The notes below the pieces were generated by a model. It was not told where the DNA came from, did no database searches, and saw only the letters and a list, made by a program, of their open reading frames with translations. The translations under genes were made by a program, and so were the position numbers. DNA of 45,352 nucleotides from CAYRIH01 sp964424375. GTDB taxonomy: Bacteria > Patescibacteriota > Kazan-3B-28 > UBA10110. The stretch covers positions 1 to 45,352 of the forward strand of contig CAYRIH010000006.1 in the NCBI GenBank assembly GCA_964424375.1. The letters run 5' to 3'. The first letter of the stretch is position 1. Every line of letters begins with the position of its first letter. Shown piece after piece: positions 22,863 to 31,800 of this stretch.

Positions 22863-23375
22863 CTATGACAATGTAGCTTCTCCTGGTTTCCAATTGATTG
22901 GGCAAAGCTTGCCGGTTTGTAAAGCTGATAGAGTTCTTAAAATTTCATCAACACTTCGTCCTACATCATTGTCAGAAATAGTTATATGTTTGATGATACC
23001 ATCAGGATTAATAATAAAAGTGCCTCTGAGAGCGACTCCTTTATCTTCTAGTAGTACATTATAATCTCTGCTGATGCGTTTGTGAAAATCACTTAAGAGC
23101 GGAAATTCCAGGCCGCCCAACTCTTCAGCCCATTTTTTATGAGAGTGAATGCCATCAACACTGATTCCAACCATAGCTGTATTAAGCTTTTTAAAGTCTT
23201 CTATTTGATTGTTAATACCAGTTATTTCTGTAGGACAAATAAAAGTAAAATCTGCTGGATAGAAGAATAGTATAGTCCATTTCCCATTAAAATCAGCTAG
23301 ACTATATGTTTTGAATTTATCCTTTAAGTAGCCTTCTAATTTGAAGTCTGGAGCCTGATCGCCAATCTTAAGCAT
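22863..23375 (-). CDS. 2-Cys peroxiredoxin (AhpC/TSA family)
   Basis: 170-aa thiol peroxidase that reduces H2O2 and alkyl hydroperoxides. The peroxidatic Cys is in FYPADFTFICPTEIT (near residue 46), and the resolving Cys in KLCPINWKPGEATL near the C-terminus, as in typical 2-Cys AhpC enzymes. It ends just after that motif, so the C-terminal tail is short. SD AGGAGG lies 5 bases before the ATG. A perfect 8+8 palindrome overlaps its promoter, which suggests repression by a dimeric regulator. No ahpF is present. Confidence 0.95.
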   Translation of the reverse strand: MLKIGDQAPDFKLEGYLKDKFKTYSLADFNGKWTILFFYPADFTFICPTEITGINNQIEDFKKLNTAMVGISVDGIHSHKKWAEELGGLEFPLLSDFHKRISRDYNVLLEDKGVALRGTFIINPDGIIKHITISDNDVGRSVDEILRTLSALQTGKLCPINWKPGEATLS

Positions 23376-23408
23376 ATTAACCTCCTAAGTTATTGATTAT
23401 TAGATACT

Positions 23409-23439
23409 TCATCATAGTATTATGATGAGAATTGGTAAA
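23409..23439 (-). promoter_or_regulatory. Promoter and palindromic operator of the peroxiredoxin gene
   Basis: Promoter on the minus strand: TTTACC (complement of 23434-23439), 17-base spacer, TATGAT (complement of 23411-23416). TCATCATA (23409-23416) and TATGATGA (23421-23428) form a perfect dyad with a 4-base centre that covers the -10. It is similar in layout, not in exact sequence, to PerR/Fur-type boxes. The regulator is unknown. Confidence 0.6.
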
Positions 23440-23484
23440 GCCATTTAATCAGAACTTAAGTTTATGGGTGTATGGAAATGATAA

Positions 23485-24288
23485 TTAAGCAGCTTTTAAT
23501 CTTATACCAATAACTTTGATTTCTCGACTATCAATTTTTTTCAATAATGCATTATATTCTCTTAAATTAAACATACCTTGGGAATATCTCAGAATGTTGC
23601 GAGCGTCCTTGAATTGGTTTGACTTAAGGTGGATATCAATAATATTTAGACACCTATCTTTTGGACCAACAGAAGGTTCTTTGGGTTCAGTGGATTGAGA
23701 TTTATAATCATTTGGAGATAGTTTATTGATTAACTCTGCCTTGGAAACTTGGGTTTTAATTGGTTTTGTTTCTTCTATTATTATATTTTGTGCTTCCTGC
23801 ACAACACTTTTTTTGTCAGATTCACTGGCGGAACAAAATTTGTCTATAATCTGGTTTTGTCGTTGTCCAGATAAATTCTTAACTGTTATAGCAGCTAATA
23901 ATTTAACTTGAAGTGATTTAATCTCTTTAATAATATTTTTCAGTTCACTAATAATTTGTTTTTTTTCTGAGTAATCAGCCATATCAGTTTTACTACGCCA
24001 TTGGTTTTTGTCCTCGGGATTGAGTAGTTGGGTATTTAATAAGCTTTCTATTTTATTAACTATACTTAATCCTGAGGTAACAAAATCATCAATAATATCA
24101 ATTAAACTTTCCATATGAGCCAGCTTCTTACAAGCCTCAAAGCCTTGACGCCATAGGTTAGCTTCCTCAGAAGTAAAAACTCCCAAAAACAAAGCCTCGT
24201 TTATTTTGCTGTACATTTCTGCCCTTAAAATAGCCATTTCTTCAGGCAGTAAAATTTCCTCTGAATTGGAGATAGTTTCTTTTTCCAT
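23485..24288 (-). CDS. Helical hypothetical protein downstream of mscS
   Basis: 267-aa protein from the ATG at 24288; the frame reaches 24327 but that would overlap mscS by 23 bases. Almost entirely helical and charged. Residues 5-110 are helical, with ILLPEEMAILRAEMYSKINEAL and a tryptophan in EEANLWRQGFE. A coiled-coil-like centre follows (EKKQIISELKNIIKEIKSLQ), then a Ser/Lys/Pro linker and a C-terminal helical pair (residues about 215-267; FKDARNILRYSQGMFNLREYNALLKK). No membrane segment. It is the third gene of the DUF5671-mscS operon. Function unknown. Confidence 0.7.
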   Translation of the reverse strand: MEKETISNSEEILLPEEMAILRAEMYSKINEALFLGVFTSEEANLWRQGFEACKKLAHMESLIDIIDDFVTSGLSIVNKIESLLNTQLLNPEDKNQWRSKTDMADYSEKKQIISELKNIIKEIKSLQVKLLAAITVKNLSGQRQNQIIDKFCSASESDKKSVVQEAQNIIIEETKPIKTQVSKAELINKLSPNDYKSQSTEPKEPSVGPKDRCLNIIDIHLKSNQFKDARNILRYSQGMFNLREYNALLKKIDSREIKVIGIRLKAA

Positions 24289-24304
24289 AAATTGTTTTAA
24301 TAAA

Positions 24305-25150
24305 TTAAACTTGCTTTTGAATTTCAACTCGATGAGGGAAAGGTATTTCTATCCCCTCTCTATCAAAAGCTTCTTTTAATTTTTGCCGCAAAAGCCTGGT
24401 TATTTCCCATTGGGCACCTGGTTTGGTTCTGCCCAGTATTTTTATAATAATAGCTGAATCAGCAAATTCTTCTACTCCAATTAACTGGGGTGCCTGAATA
24501 ACTTTTTCGTTATTAGACATATCTTGGCCAACTTGATTAATAATCTGTTTAAGCTTGTTTAAATCAGTATCATAAGCTATGCCGATATTTAAATTTATTC
24601 CTGACCAGCCCTTGCTTTTATTGCTGGCCATAGCAATTTCACCATTAGGTATATGGTGTTGGGTGCCGTCTAGATCTCTCAACACAGTTCTTCTCAAATC
24701 AAATTCTTCTACAGTGCCAGTTATCCCTGCCAGAGTTACTATATCCCCTTCTGAATATTGATCCTCCATTAAAATAAAAATGCCATGAAATAAGTTTTTT
24801 ACCATATCCTGGGCCCCAAAACCAATGGCAATTCCCATAATCCCAGCTCCGGTCAGAATTGGAGTAACATTAATGTCTAACTCAATAAAAACCATCAGCA
24901 AAACTATCAAAAATATGATAATACCAGTAGTTTTAGTAATAACCTGATTTATGGTGCTGATTCTTTTTTCTCTGCCTGTATCTGATCTATCTGGAGATAT
25001 ATGTTTGTTTAAAGTAGATGACAGTAGAGTTTTGCTAGTTTTGGTTAACAAAATTTGAGCCACTAAACCCAAAATGATAATAAAGGCAATTTTTATTCCC
25101 GAAGTCTGCAACCACCCCAAAATAATGCTATTTAGGTTTTCGTAATCCAT
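24305..25150 (-). CDS. MscS-type mechanosensitive channel
   Basis: 281-aa small-conductance channel that releases solutes on osmotic downshock. Three membrane segments: about 15-33, 72-92 and the pore-lining TM3 GAGIMGIAIGFGAQDMVKNLFHG (near 100-122), with the Gly/Ala packing typical of MscS. The beta domain (EGDIVTLAGITGTVEEFDLRRTVLRD) and the alpha-beta cage (150-281) follow. Length matches E. coli MscS (286). It lies 12 bases after the DUF5671 gene. Confidence 0.95.
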   Translation of the reverse strand: MDYENLNSIILGWLQTSGIKIAFIIILGLVAQILLTKTSKTLLSSTLNKHISPDRSDTGREKRISTINQVITKTTGIIIFLIVLLMVFIELDINVTPILTGAGIMGIAIGFGAQDMVKNLFHGIFILMEDQYSEGDIVTLAGITGTVEEFDLRRTVLRDLDGTQHHIPNGEIAMASNKSKGWSGINLNIGIAYDTDLNKLKQIINQVGQDMSNNEKVIQAPQLIGVEEFADSAIIIKILGRTKPGAQWEITRLLRQKLKEAFDREGIEIPFPHRVEIQKQV

Positions 25151-25162
25151 AATGATTGGTTT

Positions 25163-26143
25163 TTAATTTAGTAGACCAGAAACTCTTTTGGGAATTGAAG
25201 TATCTGAAATTGATAAATCAAAACAGTAATAACCTATTGGATGATAAAAAGTTGTGCCACTACGATTAGGCAAAAGCTCTGAAGAAGTAATGTCTTGAGT
25301 GTCTTGGTTAAATTCCGTATTGAAAGTAGCACATAGCTGATAAGATTTAGCCCCAGTTATTTTATATTCAAACTCTTCTTTTGTTTCTGGATCTAGCAAT
25401 CCATCTCTAGCTATATATATTCTTACATCGTTAGCTAATTCATTCAGATCTTTAGGTAGACGATGATACCCTTCCGAATTTTGAGGATCGTAAAAATTAT
25501 AAATAGCCATGCGGATATCAGACAATCTTTCTATTCTAGTTTGGTCTAATCTTTTTATTCTCCTTAAAGCTGGGCTATCAATAATTAAAAGCCCAGTAAT
25601 TACCGAAGCGGTTATAATTAAAATTACTGACCATTCAAAGATCTTAAAACTGGCAGGAATAGGTTTAGTTTGCCCATCAAAAAACCGTAAATGCCAATAT
25701 TGATAACCTAATACAGCAAAGGCAATTATTAAAGTAATTAGAGTGTGGATAATAAATATTAAAGCTAGAGTCCCATTTAAATAAGAGACAAATATGGAGA
25801 TTATCTGCCAGATAATAATTAAAATTACTACTACCAAAGTAAGATAAAGCAACCAGTTTCTAACTCCTGTGTGATGCCGCATTCTACCACTGCCTAACAT
25901 CTTGTTGGCCACAAAATTTAAATATAAAAATATGGGAAAAGCTATAACTACAGCAGCCAAAAAGCCAATTATACTGGAATCGCTAGATAAGTCTTGAAAA
26001 ATATCTACAGCATCTGGTAGATATTTGTTGGTAATCGCTTTGAGTAAAAAATTAAGACTAACGCTAAAAATTAGTAAAGTAGCATAACTTAAAAGGTAAA
26101 TAAAACCATCTCGGGCATAATTGTAACGAGTAGAAGTATTCAT
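25163..26143 (-). CDS. DUF5671 membrane protein with extracytoplasmic C-terminal domain
   Basis: 326-aa protein. The N-terminus (YARDGFIYLLSYATLLIFSVSLNFLL) matches the DUF5671 pattern common in CPR bacteria. There are five or six membrane segments in residues 14-195. The exported C-terminus (200-326) begins RRIKRLDQTRIERLSDIRMAIYNFY and continues with LPKDLNEL..DPETKEEFEYKITG, which resembles the pilin-like domain of type II secretion pseudopilins. The ATG is exactly six bases after TATAAT, so the mRNA is probably leaderless. It is the first gene of an operon with mscS and a helical protein. Confidence 0.85.
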   Translation of the reverse strand: MNTSTRYNYARDGFIYLLSYATLLIFSVSLNFLLKAITNKYLPDAVDIFQDLSSDSSIIGFLAAVVIAFPIFLYLNFVANKMLGSGRMRHHTGVRNWLLYLTLVVVILIIIWQIISIFVSYLNGTLALIFIIHTLITLIIAFAVLGYQYWHLRFFDGQTKPIPASFKIFEWSVILIITASVITGLLIIDSPALRRIKRLDQTRIERLSDIRMAIYNFYDPQNSEGYHRLPKDLNELANDVRIYIARDGLLDPETKEEFEYKITGAKSYQLCATFNTEFNQDTQDITSSELLPNRSGTTFYHPIGYYCFDLSISDTSIPKRVSGLLN

Positions 26144-26149
26144 ATCTTG

Positions 26150-26155
26150 ATTATA
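26150..26155 (-). promoter_or_regulatory. -10 element placed for leaderless transcription (DUF5671 operon)
   Basis: TATAAT, then CAAGAT, then ATG. The same 19-base string TATAATCAAGATATGAATA occurs at the start of the ASCH gene (33827-33832). Confidence 0.65.
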
Positions 26156-26171
26156 CAGTTATATTTAAATT

Positions 26172-27896
26172 ATGAAACTAAAGTGGTGGTTAGCATGGAT
26201 TGGCTATTTAGGACTGGCTATAATTATGACTTGGCCTCTGATTTTTAATTTGACTTCGCATATTATGGGAGCTGGAGGTGATGCTCCAATGTTTTTATGG
26301 AATGCTTGGTGGATTAAACAAGCCTTATTTGAGGGGCAATCTTTGTTTACTACTGATTATATGTTTTGGCCACAAACAATTAATTTAACTCTCCATACTC
26401 TAACTTTAGTTAATTCCACAATCATTGCCTTATTGTCTGAATTAATGAATTTAATTTTGGCTTTTAATCTATATTTCTTAATTTCTATTTCTTTATCTGG
26501 GTTATTTACCTTTTTCTTAGTCCGTCATATTACTAAATCTGATTTACCAGCTTTTGTATCAGGGATTATTTTTGCCTTTGCTCCATATATAACTATGCAT
26601 TGGCTAGGACATCAAAATTTAACCACAGTTTGGTTTATTCCTTTATTTGTTTTATTGATAATTAAATTAACCGAAGAAAAAAAGTGGTTATATGCCATAT
26701 TAGCAGGAGTGGTAGCCGGACTAGCTTCTTTAAATGATTTTTATAATCCCGTATTTTTGTTCGGGTTTTTAATTATTTGGCTTTTGTGGCTCTGTTTTTC
26801 TAATAAACGGAAGCTTATTGGTCAATTATGGGCTAGATTTTGCTTAATGATATTTATTTGGGTAGGGGTCTGGTCTATCTGGCTGATTCCAGCTATTAAC
26901 AATTTAATGCAAAATCAAGCTAAAGATGTAATGAGCTTAGAACAAATCGTTACTTTTTATTCGGCTGACTTACTGCGATATTTTGTCCCCAGTTTTCTTA
27001 ATCCTATTTTAGGTTGGCTGGCCTCTGTGGTGCCTGGGAGATTTTCTGGTGGTGTAGAAGGCACTATTTTTGTTGGGTATACTACATTGATATTAATAGT
27101 TGGATTTTTAATTTATAAGTTGTGGCACAAACTAAAAAATCCAATTTTCCCTTCAGTATGGTTTTGGGTGGTTTTAGTCACAGTGGCTGGCATTTTATCT
27201 TTAGGACCATACTTGAAAATAGCCGAGCGGGTTATATTTATTCCCCTGCCCTATGCTTGGATTTATGAACTAATGCCCCTGTGGGGCAACTTTCGAGTGC
27301 CGGCTAGATTTTCTTTGATGGTAATGCTAGGCTTAGCAGTTTTGGCAGGCATAGCATTGTCTTATATATTAACTCGAATTAAAAAAATTTATATTAAGCG
27401 AATAGTAATTTGTCTTATTATTTTATTGGTTACAATCGAGTTTATTCCAGCTCCTTATCCATTAATGGATTTATCTATTCCGCCAGTTTACGAATATATT
27501 AAAAATGATGAGATATCAGAGTCATTGCTGGAAATACCTTGGGGAATAAATTCTGGATATTGGGATGAAGGTAAGTTTATATCTAAGTTCGCTTATTTTG
27601 GCACTTATCATAATAAAAAATTGGCCATTGGTTCAGTTTCACGCATCCCGTATAGTTATTACGAGTTTTATCCAGAAGATCAATTGCCATTTGCATTGCC
27701 TAGCCAGTCCAGTGATATTTTTTATAATGAATTAGATTTTACCAATCAGTGGATAACAGATTTGGTTTTAATTCATAAGAATTATTTGTCTTCTTATGAT
27801 CTTGATGGGTATATCCGATATTTTGAAAACAGTCATTTTACAAAAGTCTTTGAAGACGATTCAGAGATTTTATATAGACTAGGAGATAAGTCCTGA
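26172..27896 (+). CDS. Polytopic GT-C-like membrane protein
   Basis: 574-aa protein with about 11-12 membrane segments in residues 5-435 and an exported C-terminal domain (435-574). The first loop has MGAGGDAPMFLWNAWWIKQAL, where a conserved acidic residue follows TM1, as in GT-C glycosyltransferases and related YfhO-like proteins. This suggests a polyprenyl-phosphate-sugar-dependent transferase. Substrate unknown. It is divergent from the DUF5671 gene with only 28 bases between starts, and convergent with the CAP-domain gene. No SD; the upstream is AT-rich. Confidence 0.75.
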   Translation: MKLKWWLAWIGYLGLAIIMTWPLIFNLTSHIMGAGGDAPMFLWNAWWIKQALFEGQSLFTTDYMFWPQTINLTLHTLTLVNSTIIALLSELMNLILAFNLYFLISISLSGLFTFFLVRHITKSDLPAFVSGIIFAFAPYITMHWLGHQNLTTVWFIPLFVLLIIKLTEEKKWLYAILAGVVAGLASLNDFYNPVFLFGFLIIWLLWLCFSNKRKLIGQLWARFCLMIFIWVGVWSIWLIPAINNLMQNQAKDVMSLEQIVTFYSADLLRYFVPSFLNPILGWLASVVPGRFSGGVEGTIFVGYTTLILIVGFLIYKLWHKLKNPIFPSVWFWVVLVTVAGILSLGPYLKIAERVIFIPLPYAWIYELMPLWGNFRVPARFSLMVMLGLAVLAGIALSYILTRIKKIYIKRIVICLIILLVTIEFIPAPYPLMDLSIPPVYEYIKNDEISESLLEIPWGINSGYWDEGKFISKFAYFGTYHNKKLAIGSVSRIPYSYYEFYPEDQLPFALPSQSSDIFYNELDFTNQWITDLVLIHKNYLSSYDLDGYIRYFENSHFTKVFEDDSEILYRLGDKS

Positions 27897-27915
27897 CTAA
27901 TAAATAGAATGTTGA

Positions 27916-28722
27916 TTAACTGGCTTTAAATGGTTTAAAGAATCTCCTTGAATAAATGATTTCTTTTATCCTATTTGTGTTAACAGAATCAATAGTATAG
28001 CCAATTAGACCTAAAGATATGATTGCCAATAGTGCCGTTAGCCAATTAATAGGCATGTCACGGTCAGCACTAATATCTTCTGTTATTAGGGCTGTTAATG
28101 ATGCTGTATCTAAAGATGCGAATACGGACTCTGTGATGAGAGCAGTTCTGAGTGTTGTTTGAGAAATATCACCAGCTATTATGGAAGTAGCTTGTGTCGA
28201 TTCTTTTTCTACTCCAAAATGCTGAGTTACAAAAATTATTTCTTTACCATTTACGAATCTAACAGCTACACCAACACCGATGTTAGTAAATTTATTTTCA
28301 AGCAAATTACGATAATGAGAGGGACTATCAATCCAAGCCTTCATTAACTTATCTGTAGAGGTGAATCCTTTGGCTAAATTTTCTCCAGCTAGTAAATAAT
28401 AGTAATCAGTATTATTGATCCAATAAGACATTCTTAGGCCTTCTGGATTAGCGTGGCTGAAATAACCTCTTTTGGCCATATCATTAGCTTTATTTAAAGC
28501 AGAAATCATTAAGCGATTATCTGGCATTAAACTAGGTAATCCAGATTCATTTCTAAGGCGATTGGTGTGCTCTATAATAGTATATCCTTGGTCAACTGCA
28601 AGATTAGCTGCTGATGTTCTAACTGGATTTGATACTATTATTAAAAGAGCTAGAATCGTTAGGCTGGTTCCAGTTAAAATATATTTATAAATAGGTTTTG
28701 TTTTTTGTTTTTTATTTAACAC
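27916..28722 (-). CDS. CAP-domain (SCP/PR-1-like) exported protein
   Basis: 268-aa protein. N-terminal signal/anchor at about 13-35, CAP domain at about 45-180, and a second membrane segment at about 220-240. The CAP signatures are HTNRLRNESGLPSL, the putative active-site His in GYFSHANPEG, GENLAKGF, AWIDSPSHYRNLL with the second His, and GVGVAVRFVNGKEIIFVTQHFG. Bacterial CAP proteins of this YkwD type are extracellular with unknown targets. The start is GTG with no clear SD. The promoter TTGACA-N17-TACAAT lies upstream (28746-28774). Confidence 0.9.
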   Translation of the reverse strand: MLNKKQKTKPIYKYILTGTSLTILALLIIVSNPVRTSAANLAVDQGYTIIEHTNRLRNESGLPSLMPDNRLMISALNKANDMAKRGYFSHANPEGLRMSYWINNTDYYYLLAGENLAKGFTSTDKLMKAWIDSPSHYRNLLENKFTNIGVGVAVRFVNGKEIIFVTQHFGVEKESTQATSIIAGDISQTTLRTALITESVFASLDTASLTALITEDISADRDMPINWLTALLAIISLGLIGYTIDSVNTNRIKEIIYSRRFFKPFKAS

Positions 28723-28745
28723 AAATCTAATTTTTAGGTTACTTT

Positions 28746-28774
28746 ATTGTATCATAATTTTCTTTATTTGTCAA
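28746..28774 (-). promoter_or_regulatory. Promoter of the CAP-domain gene
   Basis: TTGACA (complement of 28769-28774), a 17-base spacer and TACAAT (complement of 28746-28751), about 24 bases from the GTG start. Confidence 0.8.
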
Positions 28775-28800
28775 TAGTTATTACTTTATTGTAAAATTAA

Positions 28801-28834
28801 AAACCCGAGCTGATTTTTTAAGCTCGGGTTTTTT
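28801..28834. terminator. Strong terminator after the large surface-protein gene
   Basis: AAACCCGAGCT (28801-28811) and AGCTCGGGTTT (28821-28831) with T-runs on both strands. On the minus strand it ends the 1212-aa gene. Confidence 0.85.
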
Positions 28835-28852
28835 AAGAACTAATGTAATTTT

Positions 28853-31800
28853 TTATCTATCTTGCCAGTTATGGGTACGATAAGTAATAAATGTGGCCAT
28901 AATGCTTAGTCCAAGTAGTAACAAGAGTAGCAACCAAGCATTTGTTCCAGTTTGAGCCAAACCATTCTCATTTTGCTCGCCTAAAATATCTCCACCACCT
29001 GTTCCAGTATTGTTATCACCTAATGCTAATTCATCATTAGTATCCTCATCTTGTTCACCGGCTACCTCTTCTTCATCGGCAGGTGGAGTGTAATAGCCTC
29101 CGCCGCTTCCGCCACTGCCTTGCTGGTCAACTCCACCTTCTTGATTGCCAAAGTCAATGCCATGCCATTCATTGGTGCCGGAATCTATGGTTAAATTATA
29201 GGCATAGTTGTAATCATATCCTGGAAAAGTTTGTGACCAGCCAGATTGAATTTCCTCTCGTACGACATAGTCACCATATTCCAAATCAATAAAGGAGTAA
29301 TTGCCATAATTGTCAGTACTCTGATAAGGTTCATCTTGATCTTTTTCGCCGTTAACATTTAAGTCCAAATAAATTATCCATTCCGCCAAACCATCTTCTC
29401 CCTCATCTTTTTCAGCATTGCCGTTAACATCGTTAAATTTCATGCCTGTGATTAAACCAAGTTCTGGTTCCTCTTCTTCGTCTTCCATAATTTCTCGATT
29501 ACCAAAATTTAATCCAGTTGATTCGTCATTGGCTGATACGGGATAAAAACCGTCTGGTAATGGCGCTGTTTGTACCCAACCAGATTGGGTTTGTTCAGCA
29601 ATTATTACATTACCTTCTATACCAGCAAGATTGAGCCAATAATTGCCATCAATATCAGTTATATCCTCTGCTACGACTTCGTATATTTTTACAGTTAAAG
29701 TGCCAACATTATTAGAAGCATAGATGTCATAAATTTGGAAAGTTACTGGGTTGCCATCTCCAAATAAAGTGTGCCAATAGACATGGCTGGGGTTATAAGA
29801 GCCCCAATCAGGCGCAATCTCATCAATATGCAGATCAAGTAGAGTTGGTCCCCAAGATTCATAGTTTTGGACTATGTCAGTCCATTCTGTATTCGGTTCC
29901 CTTACAGAATATTTAGCATCGGCAGTAATCAAGTCACCAGCATGAAATGTGCTAGAAACTCTCAGGAAATACTTTTGAAAATCTATTAAAGGCATAGAAT
30001 CAATTGGTGTACCTGTTTCTGGCCCATTAGAATCTACTTCTAAAGTTTCTACCAATTTACCAGCATAGATTGTCCAGCCTTCCAAGCCTTCTTCTCCTTC
30101 GTCTTGCTCGCCGTTGTCATTGCGATCATTAAACTTCATTCCAGAAGCACAACCATTGTCTTCTTGGTATGGGTCCTCACAGGCTAACTCATTAATGATT
30201 GTAGTTGTGCTGGCTTCTGCCCATATAATCTCACCTTCATTATTAGGTTCTGTGTTAACTCTGCCTAAAGCCGTATTGTCTATACTACAGACATCTGGCA
30301 ATGAATAAATAGCTCTTACTCCATCAACATCAAATCCATCAGTGGTCTCAGTGTTAAAGAAATCATCAGGATTAGATACATCTATAATTTTAATATATCT
30401 GGCCCAAGTTAAATCACTTAAATCAACTGTTCCATCTAAAATAATGGTGCCCAAGTATGCCCAGTTTATGCCGTATTGTGAGGCATAGATTTCAGCAGTT
30501 TCTGGGTATTGCTCTTCACTGGGATTTCCATAACTGGTTTCGAATACTTCTATATCATCACCATCGCCGTTGATAATATAGTTGTTAAATCCTAAAACCA
30601 GCTCGCCACCACCTTGGTCATCACCAAAGCCCAATGAGACAAAATTAAGTGTGTCGTTATTTTCAGCTTCACCCAAAGCATTTTCTGGATCACTTCTTTC
30701 TTCTAATACTGGCTGTCTATCTTTACGTAAACCTTGATTAAATGATTCTACCCAGTCAGCCCAGACATCCATTGATACAAAAGCATCAAGGGTCACTATA
30801 AATGATACAGTGCCACTGTCTGGAGCAACAATATCCCCTAAGTTCCAAGTTACTGTGCCGCTCGATTCAGTGCCGCCATTATCGGCTGAAACAAAACTGG
30901 TTCCATCTGGCAATTCATCAGTAATCACCATATCATAAGCTATACCTTCACCAATCACTGACCAATTAATAGTATAAATTATCTCACCAGTTTCAGGGTT
31001 AAATTCTCCAAACTTTTCTAGTTCTAAATAGTTACAAGCTCCATAAGTGGCATCAATAGCATCAATATCATAGCCATCTGCTCCATCAATATGGAGATTA
31101 AAATCAGTAGTGTCAGTAATACGAACATACTTAATCCATGGTAATCCTGTGGAACTAAAATCTAAATAGTCTATACCATTGTCTGGAGCCTGGTTGGTAG
31201 CAGTGCCTATTTCATACCAATCACTGCCATTTTGACTAACTTCCACTAAAATAGTTTCTTCTGGATATGAATATCTGCCGTAAGTTATTTCATGAAAAGA
31301 TAAATCATTACCCTCAACATCTAAGATGTATTGATTGAATGATACAACTAAATTACCACCTTGTCCCAAGCTGTAGAAAACACCATCGGGTTCGCCTAAA
31401 GCAGATTCTGGATTGCTCCGACCTGTCTCTACTGAACCCCCACCTTTAATAGGGCCTTGGTTATAGCTTTCTACATTATCAGCCCATTGTGGTCCGGGCT
31501 GACATGGTTCTGGGCAAACTTCTTCTACCCAAACATTATCTAAAAAGGTGCCTAATGAATTAGGATTGCCCAAATCAGAAAATTGAACCCTAGTAATATC
31601 CGAGACAGCCTCGAATGTATATGTATGGTAACTCCAATCAACATCTGTCTCCCCTGGTCTAGAGATAGTATCAACTATATCTCCATCCCACTCAAATTGT
31701 AAGATATTATCATCTACACTGGTATCTGGCCGAGGTGAAAAATAAAAAGAGACTTTATATAAATTACCAGGGGTAGTTGTCAGGTCTTGATAAATATAAA

